From: Bradyrhizobium sp. SRL28
Lineage (GTDB): Bacteria > Pseudomonadota > Alphaproteobacteria > Rhizobiales > Xanthobacteraceae
Reading direction: 5' to 3'
Assembly: GCF_018596315.1 (NCBI RefSeq)
Contig: NZ_JAHEAG010000015.1
Coordinates: forward strand, 106,622 to 170,621
Length of the DNA stretch: 64,000 bases
In this document: positions 43,213 to 51,977 of the stretch, piece by piece
How the letters are laid out: every line of letters begins with the position of its first letter
Position numbering within the stretch: position 1 is the stretch's first letter
Notes under the pieces: generated by a model
The model's database searches: none
The model's input: the letters and a program-made list of their open reading frames with translations, nothing else
What the model was told of the DNA's origin: nothing
Position numbers and translations under genes: made by a program

Positions 43213-44934
43213 TCACAGCACACATCCATAATGCGCCGACGACACGAGCCGGATGTACTTGTCGTGCACCGATCCCGGCCGTACCGCGGCTAATGAGGCA
43301 GGCGCGCGCCAGTCGGCCATGCGGCGGGCGATCTCTTCCGCTGGCACTTCGAGGTTCACGGCACGGGCGGTCGGATCGATCACGATCGTATCGCCGTCGC
43401 GCACCGCGGCGATCGGGCCGCCGCGCGCGGCTTCCGGGGAGACGTGGCCGATCAGGATGCCGTGCGACACGCCGGAAAAGCGGCCGTCGGTGATCAGCGC
43501 CACATCCTCGCCGAGGCCCCGCCCCTGCAACTGGATCGTCAGCATCACCATTTCGGGCATGCCGGGTCCACCAACCGGGCCGACATTGCGCACCACGATG
43601 ACGTTGCCCGACACGATCTCGCCGGCGCGGATGGCGGCCATCGTATCGGCTTCGGATTCGAAGACGCGCGCAATGCCACGAAACTGACCCTTCTCGAGCG
43701 CCTTGCCCGACAGCTTGAGCAAACAACTCTCCGGCGCCAGATTGCCTTTGAGGACGCTGATGTGATTGTTCGCCGGCGCGATTGGTTTCGACACCGGAAA
43801 AACGATCTCCTGCGGCGGCATCTGCTCCAGTGTCGGCACATCGGCGAGATTTTCCGCCAGCGTCTTGCCGGTCGCCGTCATGACGTCGCCATGCAGAAGG
43901 CCCGCGCGAAGCAATTCCTTCATCACAACCGGCACGCCGCCGATCGCATGGAGGCTTCCCATCGCGAACGGGCCATGCGGCTGCAGATTGGCCAGCAGCG
44001 GAACGCGCTCGCCGACCTCCTGGATGCGCTCGATCGTGATCGGCACCTGGGCCTCACGCGCCACCGCGAGCAGATGCAGATACATGTTGGTCGAACCGCC
44101 CATGGCATAGACGGTGGTGATCGCGTTCTCGAACGCCCGCTCGGTCATGATGTCGCGCGGCCGGATGCCGGCCTCCATCAGCCGGTACAGCGCATCGACC
44201 GAGGCGTGCGCCTGCGCGCGGACGTCGGCGTGAATGTCGCTGCCCGCGTTGTAGTCGGCGGGATGCGAAGCGCCGCGTGGCAGCATCATGCCAATCGCTT
44301 CCGCAATCGTGCTCATGGTGTTGGCCGTAAACATCGCGCCGCAGGTACCGCTGCCGGGCATCACGTTGCGCTCGACTTCCAGCAATTCCTCGCCGGAAAG
44401 CCGGCCGGACTCGTTGGCGGCGCGCGCCTCGGCGTAATCGAGGATCGTGATGTTGTTGCCCTTGGCGGCCCATGCCCCGAACGAGACGCGGCCCGGCGTG
44501 CCGGTGCCGGGATAGAGCACGAGCCCGAAGGCATTGGTGCGCGCGAGTGGCATCAGCGCGGCCGCACCGGTCTTGTCGCAGCCGGAAATCACGATCATGG
44601 CGTCGCCATGGTGCGCGTAGTGACCGATCTCGAAGCAGTCGGCGACGACGTCGCGCGAGGCGAGGCTGTAGCCTGCCGTCGGCGTGCCCTGCGTCAGGGC
44701 ATCCGACACCGCCGGCGCACCGACGATCAGCCCCTGCCCGCCGCGCTCCGCCAGGAGTTCGACCAGCAGATCGGTGATGGCGCGCACGCGATTATTGCAG
44801 CGATGGGCATTGGTGTAGGCGCTGGCTATCGTCACCACCGCGTTGGTCTGCGCGGCACGATCCGGATCGAATCCGGCGGCGCGCAACTCCACCCGCCCCC
44901 GCTTCCAATAAGTGCTGCTGTCTTGCGTCGTCAT
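43213..44934 (-). CDS. IlvD/Edd-family dehydratase
   Basis: A 573-residue enzyme of the dihydroxy-acid/phosphogluconate dehydratase family. Fe-S ligand cysteines fit C46 (HRCNNRV), C119 (SGCDKTG) and C198 (GSGTCGAMFTANTM). FPVSKPIAPANNHISVLKGNLAPE and DGRFSGVSHG are also conserved. The CDKTGAAAL stretch differs from true IlvD, suggesting a sugar-acid or hydroxy-acid substrate. The family removes water from 2,3-dihydroxy acids to give 2-keto acids. A Lin0512 gene lies 79 bp upstream on the same strand. Confidence 0.88.
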   Translation of the reverse strand: MTTQDSSTYWKRGRVELRAAGFDPDRAAQTNAVVTIASAYTNAHRCNNRVRAITDLLVELLAERGGQGLIVGAPAVSDALTQGTPTAGYSLASRDVVADCFEIGHYAHHGDAMIVISGCDKTGAAALMPLARTNAFGLVLYPGTGTPGRVSFGAWAAKGNNITILDYAEARAANESGRLSGEELLEVERNVMPGSGTCGAMFTANTMSTIAEAIGMMLPRGASHPADYNAGSDIHADVRAQAHASVDALYRLMEAGIRPRDIMTERAFENAITTVYAMGGSTNMYLHLLAVAREAQVPITIERIQEVGERVPLLANLQPHGPFAMGSLHAIGGVPVVMKELLRAGLLHGDVMTATGKTLAENLADVPTLEQMPPQEIVFPVSKPIAPANNHISVLKGNLAPESCLLKLSGKALEKGQFRGIARVFESEADTMAAIRAGEIVSGNVIVVRNVGPVGGPGMPEMVMLTIQLQGRGLGEDVALITDGRFSGVSHGILIGHVSPEAARGGPIAAVRDGDTIVIDPTARAVNLEVPAEEIARRMADWRAPASLAAVRPGSVHDKYIRLVSSAHYGCVL

Positions 44935-45013
44935 GGGGGGCTCCAGGTCTTCTGGTTGATCGCGGATTCGGCGTTCGGCCTGATTGGCGCTAAACGAATT
45001 TAGCCAGTCTTGT

Positions 45014-45364
45014 TTAGCCGGTCTTGCCGTCGTCGAAACTCACAATCACGGCGGCGTTCGCGATGATGATGGAGTCGCTTCCGCTCTCGGCCGGCACTTC
45101 CAGCCCGCCCTTGACCGCCGTCACGTTCACGGTGCCATACGGCAGTTCCTTGGCAACAGCCGCAGTGTCGACCCCGCTCGGGTCCGGCACCGCGACGGTG
45201 ACCTCGACGAACATGTCGTTGGCGGTCTTCCCCAGCATCCTGAAGAAGCCGAGGCTGGAGTGGCGGATGGCGTCGGAAACGGCGCGCTTGGCGGCCTTGG
45301 TGGCGTCGCGGCCGTGAACGTCGACGCCCATGCCCATTTCGGTGATACAGCGCACGCGTGCCAT
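45014..45364 (-). CDS. Lin0512-family protein
   Basis: A 116-residue protein matching the Lin0512 family: ITEMGMGVDVHGRDATKAAKRAVSDAIRHSSL near residues 7-38, then VTVAVPDPSGVDTAAVAKELPYG and GGLEVPAESGSDSIIIANAAV. Length is that of the family. Members are small cytoplasmic proteins of unknown function. The start ATG 45364 gives the family N-terminus. It is co-directional with the IlvD/Edd-like gene 79 bp downstream, so a shared pathway is likely. Confidence 0.85.
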   Translation of the reverse strand: MARVRCITEMGMGVDVHGRDATKAAKRAVSDAIRHSSLGFFRMLGKTANDMFVEVTVAVPDPSGVDTAAVAKELPYGTVNVTAVKGGLEVPAESGSDSIIIANAAVIVSFDDGKTG

Positions 45365-45458
45365 CGGGCTTCCTTCGATCGTTTGAGTGAGCGAGAGATA
45401 CCAGCCGTCCGCGATTCACGCGAGCGACCAGCGAGGCGCAGGCCCCGGATCATCGATA

Positions 45459-46637
45459 TTACGACGAGTAGCGCGAAGAAGTGAAGCCGGTAGCATGGAA
45501 GCGCAGGTTCTCGCGCGACAGCTGGTCGAGAGATGTTACGCCCATCAGCTTCATGCCGCGTTCGATCTCGATCCGCATCTGCTCAAGCGCACGTTCTACC
45601 CCGGCCTGGCCAGCAGCAGCCAGAGGGAAGAGATAATAGCGGCCGACGCCCACTGCCTTGGCTCCGAGCGACAGAGCCTTGAGTACGTGAGTCCCGCGCT
45701 GCACGCCGCCGTCCATGATGACGTCGATCCTATCGCCTACCGCGTCGACAATCTCCGCCAGTTGGTCAAAGGCGCTGCGCGAACCGTCAAGCTGCCGACC
45801 GCCGTGGTTGGAAAGCACGATCCCCGTGCAGCCGATCTCCACTGCGCGTCTGGCGTCTGCGGCCGACATGATACCCTTGAGGCAGAACTGCCCACCCCAG
45901 TGCTGCACCATCTCAGCCACGTCGTCCCAATTCATCGACGGGTCAAGCATCTCGGTGAAGTAGCGACTGATGGACATGGTGCCACTACCCATGTCGACAT
46001 GGGTGTCGAGCTGCGGCAGCTTGAAGCTTTCATGCGTGAAATAGTTGATCGCCCAAGCCGGCTTGATCGCGAACTGCGCCATACCAGCCAGATTCAGCTT
46101 GAACGGGATGGCGAAGCCGGTGCGCTTGTCACGCTCCCTGTTGCCGCCGGTGATGCTGTCAACGGTCAGCATCATGACCTCTACACCGGCCTGCTTGGCG
46201 CGATTCATCATCTCGCGGTTCAAGCCGCGATCCCTGTGGAAATAGAACTGATAAACCTGCGGAGCGCCGCTGATCTTGCGCGCTTCTTCGAGGCTTACGG
46301 TGCCGAGTGAGGAAACGCCGAACATGGTGCCGTATTTGCCAGCGGCCGCCGCCACCGCGCGCTCGCCTTGGGGATGGAACAATCGCTGCAGCGCCGTCGG
46401 CGAGCAATAGACCGGCATGGCTAGCCTCTGACCCATGATCGTCACCGACATGTCCACATCGGTCACGCCGCGCAGCACGTTCGGCACCAGGTCGCAATCT
46501 TCGAAGGCTCGTGTATTGCGGCAATGCGTGACTTCGTCGTCGGCCGCACCGTCGATGTAGTTGAAAATCGGTCCGGGAAGGCGCTGCTTGGCCATTCGGC
46601 GAAAATCGTGGAAGTTGTGGCAGTTTTTCAGACGCAT
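45459..46637 (-). CDS. FMN-dependent alpha-hydroxy-acid oxidase (LldD-like)
   Basis: A 392-residue TIM-barrel flavoenzyme of the L-lactate dehydrogenase/glycolate oxidase family. The active-site block SNHGGRQLDGS gives catalytic H278 and R281. FMN-binding segments include PVYCSPTALQRLFHPQGE, LTVDSITGG, and MDGGVQRGTHVLKAL-AVGVGRYYLF. It oxidises an L-2-hydroxy acid to a keto acid. It may act with the dehydratase gene 500 bp downstream, but the intervening order does not prove this. No membrane segment is obvious. Confidence 0.92.
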   Translation of the reverse strand: MRLKNCHNFHDFRRMAKQRLPGPIFNYIDGAADDEVTHCRNTRAFEDCDLVPNVLRGVTDVDMSVTIMGQRLAMPVYCSPTALQRLFHPQGERAVAAAAGKYGTMFGVSSLGTVSLEEARKISGAPQVYQFYFHRDRGLNREMMNRAKQAGVEVMMLTVDSITGGNRERDKRTGFAIPFKLNLAGMAQFAIKPAWAINYFTHESFKLPQLDTHVDMGSGTMSISRYFTEMLDPSMNWDDVAEMVQHWGGQFCLKGIMSAADARRAVEIGCTGIVLSNHGGRQLDGSRSAFDQLAEIVDAVGDRIDVIMDGGVQRGTHVLKALSLGAKAVGVGRYYLFPLAAAGQAGVERALEQMRIEIERGMKLMGVTSLDQLSRENLRFHATGFTSSRYSS

Positions 46638-46896
46638 CTCATTTTCTCAGTTGGTACGCATGCCGCGGAGCTCTTTCTTGTCGTTTTGGCTGGAGTACCA
46701 ATCTTGCGCCTGCTTATCATACAATTTGGGGGGCATCTTACTTCCGCTTGCCGCGCCTAGCGATGCACAGCAGGAAGAATAGCGATTCTTCAGCCCCATA
46801 TCGTGGCATATACCGCCAGCGACAGCAGCATGCTTCCCCCGCTGGTGGCGAGCTTGCCCAACTTGAGGCCGGAGAAGAGACGGAGAAAGAGTGCCT

Positions 46897-47823
46897 TCAC
46901 ACCGCGCCGTCGGCCGCATCGCTGCGCGGTTTGCGACGGAAGAACTTCAGCATGCCCGCACCCACCACCGCCAGGCCGATGAGGATGACCTTGGCGAATT
47001 TGAGTACAAACGCGGCCACCAGCGCAAACAGACCAAGCTTCTTGGCCGCAACGCCGCCGACCAGCGCCATCAGACCATATTCCGCGATGCGATCGGTAGA
47101 GGCGCTGAAGTCCTCGTAGCGCTTGCCGACATTGTAAGCGAGATCGCCGAGCAGCTCATGGGCCACCGCCTTGTCGCCGGCGATGCGCTCCGAGTTCGAC
47201 AGCAGATTGAGGCTGAAATAACCGTCGCGCCCCAACGCGTAGGTATTGTAATTGATGCTCTTGGCCGCGTTGTCCGCCTCGCCCTTGTCCTTGGCGAGCA
47301 GTGACCAGACCAGACGATTGGTCGGGGCATCGTAACTCGGCGGCTGCACCCATCCAATCACCTGCATCTCGGGAAATCCGCGCGCGATGCGGTCCTTGTT
47401 CGTCTCCTCCACCCCGTCCTTAAGATTCTTCAGGAGATCGTCGGCATTCCAGTTCTTGGCATCATCATCCTTGATGTAGCCTTCCTTGATGTAGCGGATC
47501 ACCACGATCCAGCCGTCATTCGGCCCCGTGCCGACGACAAGGCCGATGAAGCCTGCATCGTTGACGACGTTGCCGAGCGCCCGCAAGACGCGGGCGCCTT
47601 CGGCCTGCGGCACGAAGAAATGATTGGCCGGAAGCTTCAGCGTGGCCTGGTCGATCAGGGTAACATCCTTGGGCCCGCCGACGCCTGCCGCGCTGGCGGC
47701 CTGCCAGGCGGCAACCAATTCCGCCTTTCGCGAGGCTTCGCTCGGCGGGGATGCCTGAGCGAACGCCGGCAGCGACCCAAGCACGACCAACAACACGACG
47801 ACGGCGAAAATCACCCTTTGCAC
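46897..47823 (-). CDS. DUF2167-family membrane protein
   Basis: A 308-residue exported protein of the DUF2167 family. A signal peptide (FAVVVLLVVLGSLPAFAQ) is followed by a conserved extracytoplasmic domain, FFVPQAEGARVLRALGN, GWIVVIRYIKEGYIKDDDAKNW, GWVQPPSYDAPTNRLVWSLLA and SLNLLSNSERIAGDK. Two hydrophobic segments near residues 250-295 anchor the C-terminus. The function is unknown; family members are linked to envelope stress by context only. It is monocistronic. Confidence 0.88.
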   Translation of the reverse strand: MQRVIFAVVVLLVVLGSLPAFAQASPPSEASRKAELVAAWQAASAAGVGGPKDVTLIDQATLKLPANHFFVPQAEGARVLRALGNVVNDAGFIGLVVGTGPNDGWIVVIRYIKEGYIKDDDAKNWNADDLLKNLKDGVEETNKDRIARGFPEMQVIGWVQPPSYDAPTNRLVWSLLAKDKGEADNAAKSINYNTYALGRDGYFSLNLLSNSERIAGDKAVAHELLGDLAYNVGKRYEDFSASTDRIAEYGLMALVGGVAAKKLGLFALVAAFVLKFAKVILIGLAVVGAGMLKFFRRKPRSDAADGAV

Positions 47824-48147
47824 CCGAACTCTCCCGGACTATTGCCTTTGAGGGATCGGATGGCACCAACAACTGCAAATAGCAATACTGAACGACATAT
47901 CGCTCAGCTTACCCGGAAAAAATGGCCGCGAACTGGATGAAGCACCTCACGCTACGCCGGGCAGCCATACCGCCAATGCGAAACGGGCTGCCAGCAATGC
48001 TGCCTGATCCCCCATCGTCCTGCTTAAACCAGAGCTTTGTGTAATCTCATTGAAAGGCAAATCTTTGCCGTGAGCGCCCGGCGCGCTGATGGCCTCACCC
48101 CACGCATTCACCGCGGCGGCATCTTGTCGAATTCCGGCGCGGCCTTG
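47824..48147. other. intergenic region without recognisable gene
   Basis: A 324-bp stretch separating the small membrane protein and DUF2167 genes, both on the minus strand. It should include the 3' end of the former and the 5' region upstream of DUF2167. I see no repeat, operator or credible short gene. Confidence 0.45.
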
Positions 48148-48435
48148 TTAGGACTGACGGAATCGACCTCGCCGGCCGGAGATCAGCTTCAGCCAGGGCG
48201 GCAGATGAAAGGCGCTCATCAGCAGATACATCGGGACCATTCCGGTCAGTGGTGACGCGCTTGCTGTCGAACACAGCGGCGATCCGCCACCAAGCACAGC
48301 GGTCAGCAGCGCCATGATCGCAAACGTCGGCGCCGCCGCGAGATATAGCCAATCGGCTGCGCCTGTCGCCGCGGCGCTGCCATTTTCATGACGGATCGCG
48401 CCGGAGCCGCATCCGCCGGTACGAGCCTCGCTCAC
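48148..48435 (-). CDS. small hypothetical membrane protein
   Basis: A 95-residue protein with two hydrophobic segments: WLYLAAAPTFAIMALLTAVL (about residues 29-48) and GMVPMYLLMSAFHLPPWLKL (about 65-84), ending ISGRRGRFRQS. The N-terminus is hydrophilic with two cysteines. I recognise the C-terminal MSAFH-PPWLKLI as common to small Bradyrhizobium membrane proteins of unknown function. It lies downstream of the DUF899 gene on the same strand, after 85 bp. Confidence 0.6.
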   Translation of the reverse strand: MSEARTGGCGSGAIRHENGSAAATGAADWLYLAAAPTFAIMALLTAVLGGGSPLCSTASASPLTGMVPMYLLMSAFHLPPWLKLISGRRGRFRQS

Positions 48436-48520
48436 GTCTTATCTCCTGCTGTGAAGTGTAGTTGCATATCCGAAGCCCGCTCCCGCGCCGGCCGTACGCC
48501 AGCGCGCGAGCGCGTCTGGC

Positions 48521-49270
48521 TCACGACTTCGCGCCAGCCTGCTTGTTCCGGAACGCAGCCTCTCCGGCGTCCGACACCTCGACCCACCTCTTGTCGGGCG
48601 CTGCGCCTTCGACGTAGCTGTCGTGCCAATTCCACCACTTGTAGGTCGGGGTCTGCGGATAGCCTTCGGGAGAATCCTCCCACTCCTCCTGGCGCCCGAG
48701 CGGCGTGATGTCGAGGTAGTTCCAGGTGCCCCCCATCTGCTCGTCGCCGCGGTTGTTGAGGAAGTAGGTTCGGAAAATTCTGTCGCCGTCGCGGAAGAAC
48801 ACGTTGGTGCCGTGCCATTCGCCGACGTCGAAGTCGGCGTCAAAGCTGTCCGTGATGGTGTACCAGGGGATCATCTCCCATCCCATTCTCGCCTTCTGGC
48901 GCGCGATGTCCGCCTGCGGCGCGCGCGAGGCGAACACGAGCGTGGTGTCGCGGGCGTTGAGATGGGCGAGATGGGCGACCTGGTCGGCGACCATCGAGCA
49001 GCCGCGGCAGGCGTGGTCGGGCCAGCCGAACACCCCGGGCTCGTAGAATGCGCGATAGACGATCAGTTGATGGCGGCCTTCGAACAGGTCGCGCAAGCTT
49101 GCCTTGCCCGCAGGCCCTTCGAACTCATACTTCTTCTCCACGGCCAGCCACGGCATCCGGCGGCGCTCGGCGGCCAGTGCGTCACGGGCGTGGGTGACTT
49201 CCTTCTCCTTCACGAGCAGTTGCTGGCGCGCAGCTTCCCACTCCTGGGCTGAAACGGCATGAATCTGCAT
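48521..49270 (-). CDS. DUF899-family thioredoxin-like protein
   Basis: A 249-residue protein of the DUF899 family, a thioredoxin-like fold. LRDLFEGRHQLIVYRAFYEP, DHACRGCSMVADQVAHLAHLN (paired cysteines) and RTYFLNNRGDEQMGGTWNYLDITPLGRQE are hallmarks. ATG 49270 has AGGAGG six bases upstream; the in-frame extension is unsupported. It is third in the operon ArsR-SRPBCC-DUF899, a combination seen repeatedly in rhizobia. The reaction is unknown; a detoxification role is inferred from context. Confidence 0.9.
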   Translation of the reverse strand: MQIHAVSAQEWEAARQQLLVKEKEVTHARDALAAERRRMPWLAVEKKYEFEGPAGKASLRDLFEGRHQLIVYRAFYEPGVFGWPDHACRGCSMVADQVAHLAHLNARDTTLVFASRAPQADIARQKARMGWEMIPWYTITDSFDADFDVGEWHGTNVFFRDGDRIFRTYFLNNRGDEQMGGTWNYLDITPLGRQEEWEDSPEGYPQTPTYKWWNWHDSYVEGAAPDKRWVEVSDAGEAAFRNKQAGAKS

Positions 49271-49321
49271 AGCTAACCTCCTGTTTGTTGGGACGGTTGT
49301 TGTTGCGCGTGCGTCGACCAT

Positions 49322-49855
49322 TCAGGCCGGCAGCCGGCGGTCGTATTCCTGCTGCAGGCGGGCCCAGCCATCCCAGAACGGCGCCGGTTCCTTGTCGCTG
49401 GCACGGGCGACCAGGATATCGAGATGCATGTGCCAGCCGGCGCTGACCTTGAGCATGGTCGAGCGATCGGGAAGGCGCCGATGGGTCACGGTGAGCAGCA
49501 CGCCCGAGCCCTTGGGCTCCAGCTCGAACGTCACGTCGCCGCTGTTGTTCCAGGCGATCGAAAGCTTGCGGAGCGGATCGAGCTCGGTGATCCGGCTCTG
49601 CATGCGATGCTCTTCGGGAAAATCTGCCGGCCGCTTGCTCGGGGGATCGTTGAGCTCGTCGTTGCGCCAGACGAACTCAACGGGCGCGCCGACCTTCATC
49701 TCCATCACGCCCGCCGCCAGCCATTTGCTGCGCAGGTTGCTGTCGGTGAGATAGGCCCAGATGCGTTCGATCGGACCGGGCAGAAGCCGCTGGATCCTGA
49801 GCGTCGTCGGCTCGATCAGCGCGCCATAGGCGTCGGGCTTGGTCGTTGAATTCAT
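49322..49855 (-). CDS. SRPBCC (AHSA1-like) protein
   Basis: A 177-residue START/AHSA1-type ligand-binding protein. RIQRLLPGPIERIWAYLTDSNLRSKWLAAG is the typical N-terminal strand-helix element, then FEVWR-like EFVWRNDELN and SIAWNNSGDVTFELEPKGSGVLLTVTHRRLP. It lies 4 bp after arsR and 51 bp before DUF899 in the same operon. The domain binds hydrophobic ligands in a deep pocket; here it likely serves the stress response controlled by the ArsR protein. Confidence 0.9.
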   Translation of the reverse strand: MNSTTKPDAYGALIEPTTLRIQRLLPGPIERIWAYLTDSNLRSKWLAAGVMEMKVGAPVEFVWRNDELNDPPSKRPADFPEEHRMQSRITELDPLRKLSIAWNNSGDVTFELEPKGSGVLLTVTHRRLPDRSTMLKVSAGWHMHLDILVARASDKEPAPFWDGWARLQQEYDRRLPA

Positions 49856-49859
49856 CGTT

Positions 49860-50213
49860 CTACTCCTTCACCTTTTTTGGCTTCGCCTTGTCCTCTTCAA
49901 GCAGCAGAGCTTCCAACGCGTTGAGCTTTGCATTCCAGAAACGCTCGTAACGCCTGAGCCACGCATTTGCTTCCGCGAGCCGCGCCGCCTCGAGGCGACA
50001 CAGATGGGTGCGGCCGCGGATCGTGCGCGTCACAAGGCCGGCGTTCTCCAGCACCCGCACATGTTTCGACGCGCCGGCGAAGCTCATATGGAACGGGGTT
50101 GCGAGTTCCCCGATCGTCAACTCGCGTTCGGCCAACTGTCCAAGCATCGCGCGGCGCGTTGGGTCCGCGAGTGCATGGAAAACAGCGTCGAGATGCGTCG
50201 AATACTCAACCAT
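49860..50213 (-). CDS. ArsR-family transcriptional repressor
   Basis: A 117-residue winged-helix repressor: VFHALADPTRRAMLGQLAERELTIGELATPFHMSFAGASKHVRVLENAGLV (residues ~11-61) is the DNA-binding core. It has no metal-binding ELCVCDL motif, so it belongs to the non-metal subgroup found with SRPBCC genes. ATG 50213 is chosen because the family N-terminus starts there and a strong promoter ends just before it; an extension to 50339 would cross that promoter. It is first in the operon and probably autoregulated. Confidence 0.92.
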   Translation of the reverse strand: MVEYSTHLDAVFHALADPTRRAMLGQLAERELTIGELATPFHMSFAGASKHVRVLENAGLVTRTIRGRTHLCRLEAARLAEANAWLRRYERFWNAKLNALEALLLEEDKAKPKKVKE

Positions 50214-50220
50214 GTGGTTT

Positions 50221-50258
50221 AGTATAGGCACGCAGCGCCGATAGTCAACCGATCGGTT
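50221..50258 (-). promoter_or_regulatory. arsR promoter with overlapping operator
   Basis: On the minus strand TTGACT (50243-50248) and TATACT (50221-50226) are 16 bp apart, a good sigma-70 pair. The 12-bp perfect palindrome AACCGATCGGTT (50247-50258) overlaps the -35 box. Transcription would begin about 7 bp after the -10 box, at or next to the arsR ATG, and no ribosome-binding site is present. Confidence 0.75.
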
Positions 50259-50289
50259 TAACGTTTTCGTGATGGGGTTCCGGGCCGTT

Positions 50290-51369
50290 CTAGTCGTCTG
50301 TGTAGACGGCGCACGGAGATGCGATGCCGCGCAGCGCATGCGTTCCCTGCGGGATCAGTGTCACGCTCGTTTCGGCGGCGACCGCGCCCGAGATCAAAAC
50401 TGTTCGGCCGAGCGGCCGGCAGAGCCCTTCGAGCCGGCTGACCAGATTCACCGCAGGACCGATCGCGGTGAAATCCAGCCGGTCGGCCGCGCCGACATTG
50501 CCCCACAGAATTTCGCCAAGGTGTAGCGCCACGCCGAACGACAGCGGCGGCAGCCCCTGCTCGCGCCGGCTCGTATCGAGATGCGCCATTCCGGCTTTCG
50601 CGGAAGCAACCGCACGCAGCGCAGCGTCGCAGGCTTCGCGCGGTTTCTCGCCGACCGGAAAGATCGCGAGCACGCCGTCGCCGATGAATTTCAACACCTC
50701 GCCGCCAAAGGCGTGCACAGCGCCGCCGATACAGTCGAACCAGCCGCCGAGCGCGGCGATGACGGCGGCGGGCGGCTCGGCCTCGGACAGCGCGGTGAAG
50801 CTGCGCAAATCGCCATAGAGCAACACCGCCCGAATAGTCTCGCCGACCTCGCGCCGCAGCGGCCCCGCCAGCACGCGCGCAGCGCTGCGCCGGCCGAGAT
50901 AGGCTTCGAGCGCGACCGACAGCGTCGCGCGCGCCGAGAGCGCGGCGAGCGGCGCTGCGGCAAAGCGAGCGGCCTCGCGCAATCGATTGGCTTCCGCTTC
51001 CGAGAACCGGCGCGGCCCGATCCAGCCGAGCACCGGCCCGCCTTCTCCCGCGCCAACGGTGTCTTCATGCACCGCACCATCAGCGAGCCCACCCAACCAG
51101 CTTCGTCCCGCATCGCCGGACGAACTCGCCGCACCTCCAAATCCCATCGGAGCGAATCCCACCGCCTCGATTACTTCGCCGTTCCCGGCCCGCCATAGCC
51201 AGGTGCGGCGGGCGATGATCGGGTGCGGCACGGCGAGCGTCAGTGCGCCGCCGGCGAGCGGCATGTCGTCCGCGATCAAGCGCGTGCCGAGTTCGGCGAG
51301 GAACCGGTCGGCGCCCGGCGAAGCGCTGGCCGCATCGACCAGCCATGTCAGCGTCGAACTCAGTTGCAT
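50290..51369 (-). CDS. class III adenylate/guanylate cyclase, soluble
   Basis: A 359-residue protein with an N-terminal region (about residues 1-165) of unassigned sensor type and a C-terminal class III cyclase domain. The metal aspartates are in VLLYGDLRSFTALS and EVLKFIGDGVLAIFP, and the Asn/Arg pair in FTAIGPAVNLVSRLEG. The N-terminal region, rich in Ala and Gly, could be a GAF-like fold but is not confidently recognised. There are no membrane helices. It is monocistronic, upstream of the arsR operon on the same strand. Confidence 0.87.
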   Translation of the reverse strand: MQLSSTLTWLVDAASASPGADRFLAELGTRLIADDMPLAGGALTLAVPHPIIARRTWLWRAGNGEVIEAVGFAPMGFGGAASSSGDAGRSWLGGLADGAVHEDTVGAGEGGPVLGWIGPRRFSEAEANRLREAARFAAAPLAALSARATLSVALEAYLGRRSAARVLAGPLRREVGETIRAVLLYGDLRSFTALSEAEPPAAVIAALGGWFDCIGGAVHAFGGEVLKFIGDGVLAIFPVGEKPREACDAALRAVASAKAGMAHLDTSRREQGLPPLSFGVALHLGEILWGNVGAADRLDFTAIGPAVNLVSRLEGLCRPLGRTVLISGAVAAETSVTLIPQGTHALRGIASPCAVYTDD

Positions 51370-51489
51370 GGTCCGACCATGTGGCAGGGGCTACGCATTG
51401 TCATCACCGGCACTTGGTAAATCCCCGCGCCGTCCTATGTTGGCACGGGAGTGCCGCCATCGTCACGCCAACAAGCAGCGAGGTTTTTG

Positions 51490-51945
51490 ATGCCTGAATC
51501 ATTTGTGGTCCAGCGCGAGACCCAGATCGCCGCACCGCGCGCCAGCGTGTTCGCCTTCCTGACGGACCCTGAGAAGATCGTGCAGTGGATGGGCAGCGAG
51601 GCCGTGACGGAGATGCATCCGGGCGGGTTGTATCTCCTGAAGGGCGTGGGCAGTGCGACGGCGCGCGGCGCATTCCGCGAGGTGGTGCCGGTGCATCGCC
51701 TCGCCTACAGCTTTGGCTGGGAAGGCAATGACGAGGTGCCGCCGGGATCAGGCCTGATCGAGATCGACCTGATCGAACAGGATGGCGGCACGCTGTTGCG
51801 CATGACCCATAGCGGGCTTCCGAGTGCGGCCCATCAGGCCAGCCATGCCAAGGGTTGGATCCACTATATCGACAGGCTGACCAAGGTGGCCGCCGGCCAG
51901 GATCCCGGGCCGGATCGGGGCCCGAGCGGCACCCGCAACGCGTGA
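51490..51945 (+). CDS. SRPBCC-domain protein
   Basis: A 151-residue AHSA1-like protein: VVQRETQIAAPRASVFAFLTDPEKIVQWMG at the N-terminus, HPGGLYLLKGVGSATARGAFREVVPVHRLAYSFGW in the middle, and KGWIHYIDRLTKVAAG at the end. ATG 51490 has GAGG about six bases upstream. It differs clearly from the SRPBCC protein of the arsR operon, so the two are not recent duplicates. It probably binds a hydrophobic ligand. It is a single gene, divergent from the cyclase. Confidence 0.88.
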   Translation: MPESFVVQRETQIAAPRASVFAFLTDPEKIVQWMGSEAVTEMHPGGLYLLKGVGSATARGAFREVVPVHRLAYSFGWEGNDEVPPGSGLIEIDLIEQDGGTLLRMTHSGLPSAAHQASHAKGWIHYIDRLTKVAAGQDPGPDRGPSGTRNA

Positions 51946-51977
51946 GGATGATATCGGTCAACGCGCGCATCGCCAGG

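Noticed and set aside
43444..45003. 519-residue frame on the plus strand
   Set aside because: Antisense shadow of the IlvD/Edd-family gene; composition is Arg/His-rich and lacks domain motifs.
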